From the NCBI GenBank assembly GCA_002869005.1, contig PKTU01000063.1, forward strand, positions 1 through 38,029: a DNA stretch of 38,029 nt, in the 5' to 3' direction. Both the position numbers and the translations under genes were made by a program. Below are positions 1 to 8,144 of this stretch, piece by piece (positions within the stretch are counted from its first letter, which is position 1; each line of letters opens with the position of its first letter). The notes below the pieces were generated by a model. That model was not told the origin of the DNA. It did not search any database and saw only the letters and a list, made by a program, of their open reading frames with translations. This stretch comes from Deltaproteobacteria bacterium. Its GTDB lineage: Bacteria; Desulfobacterota; Deferrisomatia; Deferrisomatales; BM512.

Positions 1-1
1 A

Positions 2-406
2 AGAGGCGTCATAACCTTTGCCGCCCACCTCTTCACCGAGCCCGAGGGGCTATGCTCAATCCGTGAGGCCCGAAGGAAGTATCTCTTCGGTGAGCTCAAA
101 GAGCGCTTGCGTAAATACCATGGTGAAAATGTTGAGTGCGCCTTCTGGGGTTGGAATCTCGCATGGCTCCACCCTGATTTTGAAAGGTGGAATGTAGAGC
201 GCTTCCTCTCCGGCATTAAAGTGCCGCTCCTTGCCGTACAGGGAGAAGAAGATGAATATGGGACCAGGGCTCAGATTAAGGCGATAATAGAAGGGGCTCC
301 CGTAAAGGTCGATACCCTGCTGCTTCCCGGTTGCGGACACTCTCCCCAAAAAGACAAGCCCGAGGAGACGCTTGCCGCAATAGTTGAGTTCGTCTCCAGA
401 CTATAA
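2..406 (+). CDS. Alpha/beta hydrolase, C-terminal part (5' end outside window)
   Basis: The reading frame is open from the first bases of the window, so the gene starts upstream. The visible 134 residues look like the cap and C-terminal half of an alpha/beta-hydrolase-fold esterase. The segment VQGEEDEYGT matches the usual site of the catalytic acid after a core strand. LLLPGCGHSPQKDKPEE matches the strand and loop carrying the catalytic His, followed by the final helix. The nucleophile elbow would lie upstream and cannot be seen, so the substrate is unknown. The gene ends with TAA. The next gene begins about 140 bp later with no clear terminator between them, and I see nothing I can call in that gap. 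Confidence 0.75.
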   Translation, partial: RGVITFAAHLFTEPEGLCSIREARRKYLFGELKERLRKYHGENVECAFWGWNLAWLHPDFERWNVERFLSGIKVPLLAVQGEEDEYGTRAQIKAIIEGAPVKVDTLLLPGCGHSPQKDKPEETLAAIVEFVSRL

Positions 407-547
407 TTTGATGGGTCTGATTTTTGTTCTCTTATAGCTCCTTTTGCTTGTCTGCCTTAACGGTGTTGTTGCATCCTTTGGTTACTTCTGGTGATTTGCC
501 GACAGTGAGGTAGGTTTAGTGCCAAATGGTTTTTTTCGGAGCAAAAG

Positions 548-1357
548 ATGGTGAAAAAAGCTAAGACCCCAGGCGCATGGTGGGGCGAGTATGAGATTCC
601 GGTCGATGGTTTCGCCAAGTGGGAGGTAGGCCCGCTTACCCTTGTCACGGAGCGAAAGGCCGCGGAGTGGCGGCTGCTTCACTGGCAGGGTGAAGATATA
701 TCGGAGAGCCGCCTCTCATCGAAGGTATCGAAAACGCCCCCTGATATACCGGAGGATGCCGCTGACCAGCGCTACGCGGTGGATGGTACCGGACCCTCGA
801 TAACACTCGTCCCCATGCTCCCCAATCGGGACGTGGTTTCGCTGCCGGAGTCTCCCTACAGCGTACTTGCCTCCGAGAAGGTTCGTATCTATGTGAGAAC
901 CCCAATCTGGATTGGGGTGAGCTCAACAATGCGAAAGCAGCAACTCCTTGAGCTGCCCGTATACAGGATGTCCGACACATGGTTCGGTCAAAACCAGATG
1001 GTCGGAGAGCTCTGCTATGCCTCGACCACCGTTTGCCGTACCTCCCTTGAGGATTTTCCCTCCTGGCCCCACGGTGTTATCACACCCGTGTTCATCAAAA
1101 ACAGCACCGACGATACCCTTACGGTCGAGCGTATCCACATACCTGCTCCGAATCTCTCTTTGTTTATAGACGAGAAGGGAGCTTTCTGGACGCAGCACGT
1201 TACCATCGTTCTGAATAAGGATAGCAAGAATGTTGAGGTGAACATCGGAAAGAAGGCGCCTTCGGAGGCGGGAAAGACGACGCTGCTGGCCGGTCCGAGG
1301 AAGAGCGACGCTAAGTCAATGCTGACGAAGTCGTTGGCCGCGCTGATAGGCAAGTAG
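548..1357 (+). CDS. DUF432-like protein of unknown function
   Basis: This is a 269-residue soluble protein with no signal peptide or membrane segment. From memory it resembles the DUF432 family, which is found in archaea and some bacteria; the family has no established function. The middle of the protein is beta-rich, with motifs such as VRIYVRTPIWIGV, and the C-terminus is basic and Lys-rich. The MscS-type channel gene starts only 9 bp downstream, so the two are almost certainly co-transcribed. That suggests, as inference, an accessory role with the channel. The ATG lies just after a weak purine stretch (GGAGCAAAAG). Family assignment is moderately uncertain. Confidence 0.6.
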   Translation: MVKKAKTPGAWWGEYEIPVDGFAKWEVGPLTLVTERKAAEWRLLHWQGEDISESRLSSKVSKTPPDIPEDAADQRYAVDGTGPSITLVPMLPNRDVVSLPESPYSVLASEKVRIYVRTPIWIGVSSTMRKQQLLELPVYRMSDTWFGQNQMVGELCYASTTVCRTSLEDFPSWPHGVITPVFIKNSTDDTLTVERIHIPAPNLSLFIDEKGAFWTQHVTIVLNKDSKNVEVNIGKKAPSEAGKTTLLAGPRKSDAKSMLTKSLAALIGK

Positions 1358-1366
1358 GAGGATTTC

Positions 1367-2296
1367 GTGGAAGCCATAACAAAATTCATCTCCGAATTTG
1401 CCAATCCGGAACGGGTAGTGACCATCGTAAAGGCTGCGTTGCTGCTTATCGCCGGGCTTGCAGTAGCCAAAATATCCGGCAAAGCCGTCGACAGGACCTT
1501 CCGCAAATACCTGAGCGTGCAGCGCGGCTTCATAGCGGGCAGGGTGGTTTACTACGCTATAACCGTGCTTGTGCTCATCTCGGTGCTTAGGCAGCTCGGC
1601 TTTGAGTTTACGGTGTTGCTGGGCGCGGCGGGAGTCTTCACGGTAGCGTTGGCCTTCGCGTCCCAAACCTCGGCGTCAAACCTCATAAGTGGCGTCTTTC
1701 TCATGGTTGAAGAGCCCTTCGCCGTCGGAGACCTTATCAAGGTGGGAGAAACGTTGGGGGAGGTGCTCAGCGTCGATCTTCTCTCGGTAAAGCTACGGAC
1801 CTTCGACAACCTTTTCGTGCGCATACCCAACGAGACGATGCTAAAGACAGAGGTGACCAACCTTACGCGCTTCCCGATAAGGCGCGCCGACATCCAGATT
1901 GGCGTCGCCTACAAGGAGGATATAGGGCGAGTGCGGGACATCCTCCTTGAGGTGGCGAAGAAGAACCCCCACAGCCTGGAAGAACCCCGCCCTCTCTTCA
2001 TCTTCAAGGGTTATGGCGATTCCTCGCTTGATATGCAGTTCTCGGTATGGACGCTACGGGAGAACTTCGTAGAGTTCCGAAACACCATCTACCTTGAGAT
2101 AAAGCATGCCTTCGACCGTTACGGTGTTGAAATTCCCTTTCCGCACCGCTCAATCTACACAGGCAGTGTTACCGAGCCCTTCCCCGTGAGGATGGTCGGA
2201 GGAGATTTGCCGCCCAAACCTGAATACCCTGAACCGCCGCAGCCTTCAGCCCACTACAGGCCCCCCAAATCCAGCGCAATCGTCGAGGAGAATTAG
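1367..2296 (+). CDS. MscS-family small-conductance mechanosensitive channel
   Basis: This 309-residue inner-membrane channel would open under membrane tension to release solutes during hypo-osmotic shock. Hydrophobic segments near residues 15-40 and 55-75 are followed by the pore-lining helix near residues 82-115. That helix has the small-residue pattern LGAAGVFTVALAFASQTSAS and continues into NLISGVFLMVEEPFAVGD, as in MscS. A beta domain (VLSVDLLSVKLRTFDN, VRIPNETM) and a mixed C-terminal domain follow. The tail is Pro-rich. The start is GTG, preceded by a strong AGGAGG. It is coupled to the DUF432-like gene upstream and to corA 3 bp downstream, so this is probably an ion and osmotic stress operon. 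Confidence 0.9.
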   Translation: MEAITKFISEFANPERVVTIVKAALLLIAGLAVAKISGKAVDRTFRKYLSVQRGFIAGRVVYYAITVLVLISVLRQLGFEFTVLLGAAGVFTVALAFASQTSASNLISGVFLMVEEPFAVGDLIKVGETLGEVLSVDLLSVKLRTFDNLFVRIPNETMLKTEVTNLTRFPIRRADIQIGVAYKEDIGRVRDILLEVAKKNPHSLEEPRPLFIFKGYGDSSLDMQFSVWTLRENFVEFRNTIYLEIKHAFDRYGVEIPFPHRSIYTGSVTEPFPVRMVGGDLPPKPEYPEPPQPSAHYRPPKSSAIVEEN

Positions 2297-2299
2297 CGG

Positions 2300-3391
2300 A
2301 TGGCGAAACAACGTCGACTACGAGATGAACGCGATACCTTCGACCTTCCGTCGGATAAGCTGGGGCTGCCCCCCGGAACGATAGTGCATGTCGGCGAGCG
2401 CCGGACAGAGGCGGTGGAGCTTGAGCTCATAAGGTATGACGCCAAGGAGATAGAGAAGTTGGCGCTAAAGCCTGACGGGCCTTTCGATGAGCTCAAGGAC
2501 CGCCACAAGATCTCATGGCTCGACTTGACCGGTGTTCACGACGTAGAGGCTGTAAAGCGTATCGGCGATTTTTTCGGTCTGCACCACCTTGTCCTTGAGG
2601 ACGTTGCCAACACCCACCAAAGGCCCAAGGAGGAGACCTACAAGGATTATCTCTTTATCGTCTTGAAGATGGTGCGTTACGACGGAATGGAAGAGGGCCT
2701 TGATACCGAGCAGGTTAGCCTTGTTCTTGGAGCGGATTATATTATCTCCTTTCAGGAGCGCCCCGGCGATGTCTTCGATGCCGTGCGAAAGAGGCTCGAT
2801 GCAGGGCGGGGCCGTATACGCCTTAGCGGAGCCGACTACCTCTGTTATGCGCTAGTGGATATCATCGTTGACCATTATTTTCTCGCGCTGGAAAAACTCT
2901 CCGAGGAGATCGAGTTCATAGAGGACGAGATACTTCTTGATCCGGGGCCCGAGACGATTGAAAAACTCCACCGGTTGCGCCGCTACGCCGTGGCGCTGCG
3001 CCGCGCCGCCTGGCCTCTCAGAGAAACCGTGCAGAAGCTTAGCCGCGAGGATTCCACCCTCATATCAGATGACACGAAGCCGTACCTCATGGACCTTTAC
3101 GACCACGTAGTGCAGGTCGTGGATACGATAGAGATTCAACGGGAAACTCTCTCCGGCTACGTGGAGCTCTACCTTTCCAGCATAAGCCAGCGAATGAACG
3201 AGGTTATGAAGGTGCTCACCATAGTCGCGACGATCTTCATACCGCTCACTTTTGTAGCCGGGATCTACGGGATGAACTTCGAGTATATGCCGGAGCTCAA
3301 ATGGAAATGGGGCTATGCAGGAGCCTGGGCCGGTATGTTCGCCATAGGTTTAGGGATGTATCTTTTCTTTAGACGTAAGAAGTGGCTCTAA
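2300..3391 (+). CDS. corA: CorA-type magnesium/cobalt transporter
   Basis: This 363-residue protein has the CorA architecture. A large N-terminal cytoplasmic alpha/beta domain is followed by long charged helices near residues 180-300. Two closely spaced transmembrane helices sit at the extreme C-terminus. The diagnostic GMN motif lies between them (IYGMNFEYMPE, near residue 326), and the protein ends in a short basic tail (FFRRKKWL), as in the family. It would form a pentameric channel for Mg2+ influx. Four bases separate it from the MscS stop codon, so co-transcription is likely. No riboswitch-like leader is possible in so short a gap. The family call is firm; the ion specificity is inferred. 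Confidence 0.93.
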   Translation: MAKQRRLRDERDTFDLPSDKLGLPPGTIVHVGERRTEAVELELIRYDAKEIEKLALKPDGPFDELKDRHKISWLDLTGVHDVEAVKRIGDFFGLHHLVLEDVANTHQRPKEETYKDYLFIVLKMVRYDGMEEGLDTEQVSLVLGADYIISFQERPGDVFDAVRKRLDAGRGRIRLSGADYLCYALVDIIVDHYFLALEKLSEEIEFIEDEILLDPGPETIEKLHRLRRYAVALRRAAWPLRETVQKLSREDSTLISDDTKPYLMDLYDHVVQVVDTIEIQRETLSGYVELYLSSISQRMNEVMKVLTIVATIFIPLTFVAGIYGMNFEYMPELKWKWGYAGAWAGMFAIGLGMYLFFRRKKWL

Positions 3392-3443
3392 TCTCTTTAG
3401 GTGGTATCTTTCTGTAAAGAGCCTCCAGAGAGGAGCGATAAAT

Positions 3444-3818
3444 ATGCTTGATGTAAGACTTGACGAGATGAATGAAGTTCTCCACCTGACTCCCGATGCG
3501 CCGCTCAGCGAGGCGGATTTCGACAATGCCGTAAAGGTTGTCGACCCTTTCATCGAAAAACATGGCGCCTTAAGAGGTGTTGTGATCGAGGCGGAGCGGT
3601 TCCCCGGCTGGGACTCATTCGGAGGCCTAGTCGCGCACCTGCGCTTCGTGCGAGACCACCATGAAAAGGTAAAGCGCGTAGCGATAGTCACCGACAGCGC
3701 TTTTGGCACTTTCGCCGAGAAGGTGGGGTCGCACTTCGTCTCCGCGGAAGTTCGCCATTTCGACAGCGGTGAGTTGAAAAAAGCCGAGGAGTGGGCAGCT
3801 GCGGGTGGCGGCGCTTAG
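3444..3818 (+). CDS. SpoIIAA-like (STAS-related) small protein
   Basis: This 124-residue soluble protein resembles the SpoIIAA-like family (STAS fold). It has an N-terminal strand pattern MLDVRLDEMNEVLHLT, a central VVIEAERFPGWDSFGGLVAHLRF segment and a later VKRVAIVTDSAFGTFAEKVG strand and helix. Members of this family are usually single-domain proteins of unknown role and are often found near membrane or stress genes. A GAGAGGAGCGATAA Shine-Dalgarno region precedes the ATG. The gene follows corA by about 50 bp on the same strand and ends 14 bp before a convergent transporter gene. No phosphorylation site can be asserted from sequence alone. Confidence 0.7.
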   Translation: MLDVRLDEMNEVLHLTPDAPLSEADFDNAVKVVDPFIEKHGALRGVVIEAERFPGWDSFGGLVAHLRFVRDHHEKVKRVAIVTDSAFGTFAEKVGSHFVSAEVRHFDSGELKKAEEWAAAGGGA

Positions 3819-3832
3819 TCTGACCTCTTTTA

Positions 3833-4762
3833 CTACTCCCTGTCATCCGGCTCAAAGAAGACCCAGCGCACCTGCGGGAAGGAGCTCTTTAGCTCCCTTT
3901 CGCAACGGTTTATCTCGCTTATTAGACGCTCCACCGACACCTTCTCCGCCATCAAGGCCTTAACCGCTACCATTACTTCGGAGCCGAGTTGGAGCGTTTT
4001 GAGGTTGAGTAGCCGCTCCACCGAGGGATCTTTCTCCAAAAAAGCCCCGATTTCCGCCTCGACCTCCCTGCCTGCGCTCTCTCCTATCAGCAGGCTCTTG
4101 ATCTCGATGCCCACTACAATAGCGACTACGATTAGCAGCGCGCCCACCGCCATGCTGCCCAGCGCGTCATAAATAGGATTACCGGTTATCACCGAAAGCC
4201 CCACGGCGATGAGCGCGAGCGCGAGGCCGATGAGCGCCGCGAAATCCTCTCCTATGACGACGAGGTAGGTGCTCTCGCGGCTGCTTTTGAACCAGCTCCA
4301 GAGGGTCTTCCCGCGTCTTAGCTCTCGACTCTCTTTAAGCGCGCCCAATAGCGAAGACCCCTCCAGTATGATGCCGAAGATGAGGATCGCGATAGCCACC
4401 CAGGGGCTCTCGATTGAGTGCTCGCTTCCGCGCAGAATCCCGGCGAGCTTGTGCGCTCCCTCATAGAGGGAGAAGAGCCCGCCCATGCTAAAGAGCATCA
4501 GTGCAACGATAAAGGACCAGAAATATACCGTCTTGCCGTATCCCAACGGGTGGCGCGAATCGGCGGGGCGTTTGGCGCGGGAGATGCCTATGAAGAGGAG
4601 CAGCTGATTGGCGCAATCGGCGAAGGAGTGGACTGCCTCCGCCAGCATGGCCCCGGAGTTGGTTATGATCGCCCCTGCGGTCTTCGCGATTGCTATGCCG
4701 AGGTTTGCGCCTAGCGCATAGAAAATAGCCCTCGTCGAATTGTGCGTATGTCCAGAACCCAT
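3833..4762 (-). CDS. Cation diffusion facilitator (ZnT9-like CDF transporter)
   Basis: This is a 309-residue membrane protein with about six hydrophobic helices and a cytoplasmic C-terminal ferredoxin-like domain. The first metal-site motif is HSFAD in helix II (AEAVHSFADCANQ). The second takes the form GEDFAALIG instead of the usual HxxxD, which is typical of the ZnT9-like branch of CDF proteins. The segment SRHPLGYGKTVYFWSF between helices is also characteristic. An upstream ATG at 4816 is in frame. I prefer the ATG at 4762 because GGAGAG lies 7 bases before it and the extra 18 residues do not look membrane-related. The gene is monocistronic and convergent with the SpoIIAA-like gene. The metal is unknown; Zn2+ or Mn2+ is plausible. 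Confidence 0.88.
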   Translation of the reverse strand: MGSGHTHNSTRAIFYALGANLGIAIAKTAGAIITNSGAMLAEAVHSFADCANQLLLFIGISRAKRPADSRHPLGYGKTVYFWSFIVALMLFSMGGLFSLYEGAHKLAGILRGSEHSIESPWVAIAILIFGIILEGSSLLGALKESRELRRGKTLWSWFKSSRESTYLVVIGEDFAALIGLALALIAVGLSVITGNPIYDALGSMAVGALLIVVAIVVGIEIKSLLIGESAGREVEAEIGAFLEKDPSVERLLNLKTLQLGSEVMVAVKALMAEKVSVERLISEINRCERELKSSFPQVRWVFFEPDDRE

Positions 4763-4902
4763 TGGCGTCTCTCCGAAGTGAAAATAAACGCAGGGGTAAT
4801 TATAGGACGGCGCCAAAACTCTCCAAAGATAAAAAACCTTTAATATTAAATATATAAAAGTACTATTGAATCGGAAAAATTATCTCCTTTGCGTTCTAAT
4901 CG

Positions 4903-4931
4903 TTGCATTTTAAGATGGTTCGATGTATAGT
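4903..4931 (+). promoter_or_regulatory. Sigma-70-type promoter of the toxin-antitoxin pair
   Basis: TTGCAT at 4903-4908 and TATAGT at 4926-4931 are separated by 17 bases, the ideal spacing. They lie about 30 bp upstream of the toxin ATG, inside an AT-rich intergenic stretch unlike the GC-rich surroundings. Confidence 0.55.
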
Positions 4932-4932
4932 A

Positions 4933-4949
4933 ACATATATGTAGACATA
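4933..4949. promoter_or_regulatory. Overlapping palindromes, candidate autoregulatory operator
   Basis: ACATATATGT (4933-4942) is a perfect palindrome. It overlaps TATGT-AG-ACATA (4938-4949), a second perfect inverted repeat. Both lie immediately after the predicted -10 box, across the expected transcription start. That is where HigA-type antitoxins commonly bind to repress their own operon. The match is by position and symmetry only. Confidence 0.4.
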
Positions 4950-4960
4950 CGGGGGCTTAT

Positions 4961-5296
4961 ATGGCTACAAAATTAAAGCAGTATGTAACTCCTGAAGGCT
5001 TAGTGCCTTATGAGAGGTGGTTCTCGAAACTTGGGCCAATTGCAGCAGCTAAAGTGACCACGGCTCTTACGCGCCTCAAAAACGGAAATGTTTCAAGTGT
5101 CGATCCGGTAGGAGCAGGTGTCTTTGAGTACAAGATAGATTTTGGCCCCGGCTATCGCATCTATTTCGCATACGACGGTGAAAAGCTGGTTATTTTGCTT
5201 GGCGGCGGCAGTAAAAAACGCCAACAAAAAGATATTGAAGAAGCTAAAAGCAATTGGACCTTGTATAAAAAACGTAAAAAGGCCGGAGAGCGCTAG
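4961..5296 (+). CDS. HigB/RelE-superfamily toxin (addiction module killer protein)
   Basis: This 111-residue protein matches the Gp49-like/HigB subgroup of RelE-superfamily toxins. The pattern runs YERWFSKLGPIAAAKVTTALTR-like helices, GAGVFEYKIDFGPGYRIYFA, then LVILLGGGSKKRQQKDIEEA. The GYRIYF strand and the GGGSKKRQQKDI segment are the hallmarks of the addiction module killer family. Members are ribosome-dependent or free mRNA interferases. The gene is followed 13 bp downstream by its antitoxin, which is the toxin-first order typical of Hig systems. It lies in an AT-rich patch, compatible with horizontal acquisition. Only GGGGG precedes the ATG as a Shine-Dalgarno candidate. Confidence 0.9.
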   Translation: MATKLKQYVTPEGLVPYERWFSKLGPIAAAKVTTALTRLKNGNVSSVDPVGAGVFEYKIDFGPGYRIYFAYDGEKLVILLGGGSKKRQQKDIEEAKSNWTLYKKRKKAGER

Positions 5297-5309
5297 GAAG
5301 GAGAGACGC

Positions 5310-5627
5310 ATGCCACTTACCAAGGATTTTAAGGATACGGTCATGGCGCGTGCGAAATCAGATAAGGCTTTCCGTGAAGCGCTTATCGTAGAGGCGATGA
5401 ACGCACTCTTCGACGGAGACGTGGCGACGGGAAAAAGCCTTATAAAAGATTATTTAAATGCTACGGAGTCATTCCCGGATGTAGCCGCTAAGCTGCAAAA
5501 AGAAGAAAAGAGTTTAAGGAGAATGCTCGGTCCGAGCGGTAACCCGACACTTACCAACTATGTAAGCATCATCAAAACATGCCTTGGTTTCGAGCATATG
5601 AAGCTGACTGTGTCCGGCTGCAAGTAG
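5310..5627 (+). CDS. HigA-like antitoxin, helix-turn-helix protein
   Basis: This 105-residue partner of the upstream toxin starts at the ATG preceded by AGGAGAG. The longer open frame that begins inside the toxin gene is not used. The protein is helical, with a central DVATGKSLIKDYLNA segment and a C-terminal SLRRMLGPSGNPTLTNYVSI segment. The latter corresponds to the recognition region of the putative addiction-module antidote family (Xre-like HTH). It should neutralise the toxin by direct binding and repress the promoter at 4903-4931, probably through the palindromes next to it. The C-terminal tail (KLTVSGCK) is unusual but short. The gene is convergent with the thioesterase gene, 18 bp away. 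Confidence 0.85.
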   Translation: MPLTKDFKDTVMARAKSDKAFREALIVEAMNALFDGDVATGKSLIKDYLNATESFPDVAAKLQKEEKSLRRMLGPSGNPTLTNYVSIIKTCLGFEHMKLTVSGCK

Positions 5628-5645
5628 AGTTTGCTTAAGGCCCTT

Positions 5646-6053
5646 TTATATTCCTTGTAGCCGCGCTATGGCTTTTTTGATTGCGTCCGGAACCGCCATA
5701 GGGGGCATTCCGACTTTTTCGACGATTACGTAAATCTCTTTACCGGTGCAGATCAATGCGCCGGTTTTTTTATCGGTGATTTTAAGGGCGAAGGTGATTG
5801 AGGTGTTGCCGATGCGCTCGACGCGAACGCCGCAGCTCATCTCCTGTCCCAGCTTGGCGGAGGCCTTGAAGTCCGCTTCGGCGTGGGCGAGGAGCATGTC
5901 GTACCCCTGCGGTTCGCCGGTCCCCATAGCCTCATCCATATAGTCGGTTATGGCGTCGTCAAAGTAGCGGAAGTAGTTAACGTTGAAGACGTGGCCCTGC
6001 GCGTCGGTATCCGAGTACCTTACTTTTCTCTCGTAAATTACGGGGAAGTTCAT
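5646..6053 (-). CDS. 4HBT-type acyl-CoA thioesterase
   Basis: This 135-residue hot-dog-fold enzyme hydrolyses acyl-CoA thioesters. The N-terminal motif RYSDTDAQGHVFNVNYFRYF carries the Asp and Asn-containing active-site pattern of the 4-hydroxybenzoyl-CoA thioesterase family. The length is typical. An ATG at 6104 is in frame, but I start at 6053 because GAGG lies 6 bases before it; the extra 17 residues would also reach into the ribosome-binding region. It follows the transglutaminase-like gene by 25 bp on the same strand. Given the benzoyl-CoA genes nearby, it may release CoA from stalled aromatic or alicyclic acyl-CoAs, but the substrate is not determined by the sequence. Confidence 0.85.
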   Translation of the reverse strand: MNFPVIYERKVRYSDTDAQGHVFNVNYFRYFDDAITDYMDEAMGTGEPQGYDMLLAHAEADFKASAKLGQEMSCGVRVERIGNTSITFALKITDKKTGALICTGKEIYVIVEKVGMPPMAVPDAIKKAIARLQGI

Positions 6054-6078
6054 CGTTTGCCTCACTAAGTATTTAACG

Positions 6079-6759
6079 TCATCCGTCGAGCCACTTTTCG
6101 TCACCTCCCTCGGCGGCGTCTCCCGCTTTGGCTGAAACGAACATGCGGGGGTACTTTTCCTTCCAAATTCGTATCAGCTCGTCGGCGGGGAGCTCGTCGT
6201 AGGCGCCCCAGTCACTGAGGTACTCCATGTGCTTTTTCCCCTCTGCATCGAAGGGGTGCATCATCGAGTCTCCCTCACCGGACCACTCCAGCGTCTTGAC
6301 GCCGAACCTCTCGCAGAGGCTTTTGTTGAAGGTCGGGGTCACCTTGTGCCACCTGCCCTCCAGCGAGAGGACCGTGTAGCCGTGGTGGTAGAAGACGTCC
6401 GTGCCCAGGCGTTTTTTAAGCTTTTCGGTGGTCAGGTGATTTTTTACGTCGGCAAAGCCGACCCTGGCAGGAATGCCGAAGTATCTGGCCGCGGCCGCGA
6501 GGAGCGTGGCTTTCGGCACGCAGTATCCGACCCGCTCTTCGGCTACTCGGCTGGCGGCGAGGTGTGCGGGGTCCGTTGAGACGTGGTAGGGGTCGTAATG
6601 GATTCCGTCTCGTACCGCGTAAAAGAGCGCCACGGCTTTGTCGCGGGGTGTTTTCGCACTTCCCGCACCCTCCTCGGCGAAATTTCTGACGACCTCTTTG
6701 TCGAAGTCTATGTAGTGTGTAGCAGCCAGCGTCTTTTCAAGTTCACTTCCAGGAGTCAT
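6079..6759 (-). CDS. Transglutaminase-like cysteine protein
   Basis: This 226-residue protein belongs to the transglutaminase-like (papain-fold) superfamily. The segment RVGYCVPKATLLAAAARYFGI contains the presumed nucleophile Cys80 at the start of a helix. FYHHGYTVLSLEGRWHK supplies His125/His126. The usual DPT triad motif is replaced here by VTPTFN, so the third residue of the catalytic triad differs from the canonical family; a Cys-His dyad is possible. No signal peptide is seen, so it is probably cytoplasmic. Its ATG overlaps the TGA of the response-regulator gene (ATGA), which shows translational coupling. Substrate and role are unknown. Confidence 0.75.
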   Translation of the reverse strand: MTPGSELEKTLAATHYIDFDKEVVRNFAEEGAGSAKTPRDKAVALFYAVRDGIHYDPYHVSTDPAHLAASRVAEERVGYCVPKATLLAAAARYFGIPARVGFADVKNHLTTEKLKKRLGTDVFYHHGYTVLSLEGRWHKVTPTFNKSLCERFGVKTLEWSGEGDSMMHPFDAEGKKHMEYLSDWGAYDELPADELIRIWKEKYPRMFVSAKAGDAAEGGDEKWLDG

Positions 6760-8144
6760 GGTTCTATGCCCATCCTCTTGATGTTGTAGCGTAGCGTGCC
6801 CCGGTCCATTGAGAGCAGCCGCGCGGCCTTTGCCTTGTTGCCCCCGGCGATGCGGAGCGACTCGGTGATCAGGTGGCGGCCAACTTCGGTAAGGAGCGCC
6901 TCATAGTCTATCCCATTCTCGATCTCCTCTCCCTGCGGAAGTATCAGCCCGGAGAGGTTCGCGCCCCCGCGGCCCCTTATCTCGGGCGGAAGGTGCTCTG
7001 CATCAATATACTCAGTCTCCTCAAGAATGAGGATTCGCTCAATAGTATTTTTCAGTTCGCGAATATTTCCCGGCCAATGGTATTCACCGAGCTCCCTTGC
7101 CGCCTCCTCGGTAACACCCTTTACCTGCTTGTGGAAGCGGGCGTTGGAGAGCTCGATGAAGTGGCGGGCGAGGGGGAGGATGTCTCCGCGCCTGAGCCTT
7201 AGCGGCGGCAGCGTGATATTGATTAGCTTTAGCCGGTAGTAGATATCTTCGCGGAAGCTACCCTCTTTAATCGCCTCCTCAAGAGAGCGGTTTGTCGCGG
7301 CGATGATGCGTATGTCGAGGGGGATGTCGCGCGCGCCGCCGATGCGCCTCAATGTCCGCTCTTCAAGCACCCGGAGGAGCTTCGCCTGGAGGGGGAGGCT
7401 CATCTCCCCGATCTCGTCCAGGAAGACGGTTCCACCCTCGCCGCGCTCCATAAGGCCAATTTTTCGCCCCTTTGCGTCGGTGAAGGAGCCCTTTTCATGG
7501 CCGAAGAATTCACTCTCCATAAGGTGATCGGGGATCGCGGCGCAGTTTATAGCGATGAAGGGCTTGTCGTGGCGGTCCGATTCAGCGTGAATCGCCCTCG
7601 CCACCATCTCTTTGCCCGTACCGCTCTCCCCCTGTATGAGCACCGGCACCTCCGGGGTGGTGACTACCTTCCTCACCATGTCGAAGACCTTCATCATTGA
7701 GGGGTCTTCGCTCTTCATGTTATCCAGCGAGTAGGGTGAGGCGGCGTCCTCGTGTAGCGCCTTGACCTCGCGTTTGAGGCTCCCGGCTTCGATCGCGAGG
7801 CGGATTATTACCTCAATTTCCCGCGACTTAAAGGGCTTGTTGACGTAATCGTAGGCGCCGAGTTTGGTGGCCTCCTCGGCTGACTCCGGCGTGCCGTAGG
7901 CGGTCATCATGATTACGAGTATATCCTCCTGCGCCTCTTTGAACTCCCTCAGGAGTTCAATTCCCGAGGTGTCCGGCAGGCGCAAGTCGAGGAGGATGAG
8001 GTCAAACTCGCCGGGGGCGAAGAGGGCGCGGGCCTCGGCGCCGGAGGCGGCGGTCTCCACCTCGTAGCCCTTTCGGATAAGGCCGTGGCTGAGGGATTTT
8101 CTGATCAACGCCTCGTCATCGACGATAAGAATTCGCTCGGACAA
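6756..8144 (-). CDS. NtrC-family sigma-54-dependent response regulator
   Basis: This 462-residue protein has three domains. A receiver domain occupies residues 1-120, with phospho-acceptor Asp53 in LILLDLRLPD and a conserved Lys in VNKPF. An AAA+ domain has Walker A GESGTGKE and Walker B GGTVFLDEIGEM. A Fis-type HTH at the C-terminus reads GNKAKAARLLSMDRGTLRYNIKRMG. The sigma-54 contact loop reads GSFTDA instead of GAFTGA, keeping the essential Thr. The start is TTG, fixed by AAGGAG six bases upstream. The gene abuts the histidine kinase gene with no gap. It is the natural candidate activator of the -24/-12 promoters at 30300 and 33186. In Geobacter metallireducens a comparable pair, BamVW, is reported to control a sigma-54-dependent benzoate gene; equivalence here is inference. 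Confidence 0.93.
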   Translation of the reverse strand: MSERILIVDDEALIRKSLSHGLIRKGYEVETAASGAEARALFAPGEFDLILLDLRLPDTSGIELLREFKEAQEDILVIMMTAYGTPESAEEATKLGAYDYVNKPFKSREIEVIIRLAIEAGSLKREVKALHEDAASPYSLDNMKSEDPSMMKVFDMVRKVVTTPEVPVLIQGESGTGKEMVARAIHAESDRHDKPFIAINCAAIPDHLMESEFFGHEKGSFTDAKGRKIGLMERGEGGTVFLDEIGEMSLPLQAKLLRVLEERTLRRIGGARDIPLDIRIIAATNRSLEEAIKEGSFREDIYYRLKLINITLPPLRLRRGDILPLARHFIELSNARFHKQVKGVTEEAARELGEYHWPGNIRELKNTIERILILEETEYIDAEHLPPEIRGRGGANLSGLILPQGEEIENGIDYEALLTEVGRHLITESLRIAGGNKAKAARLLSMDRGTLRYNIKRMGIEP

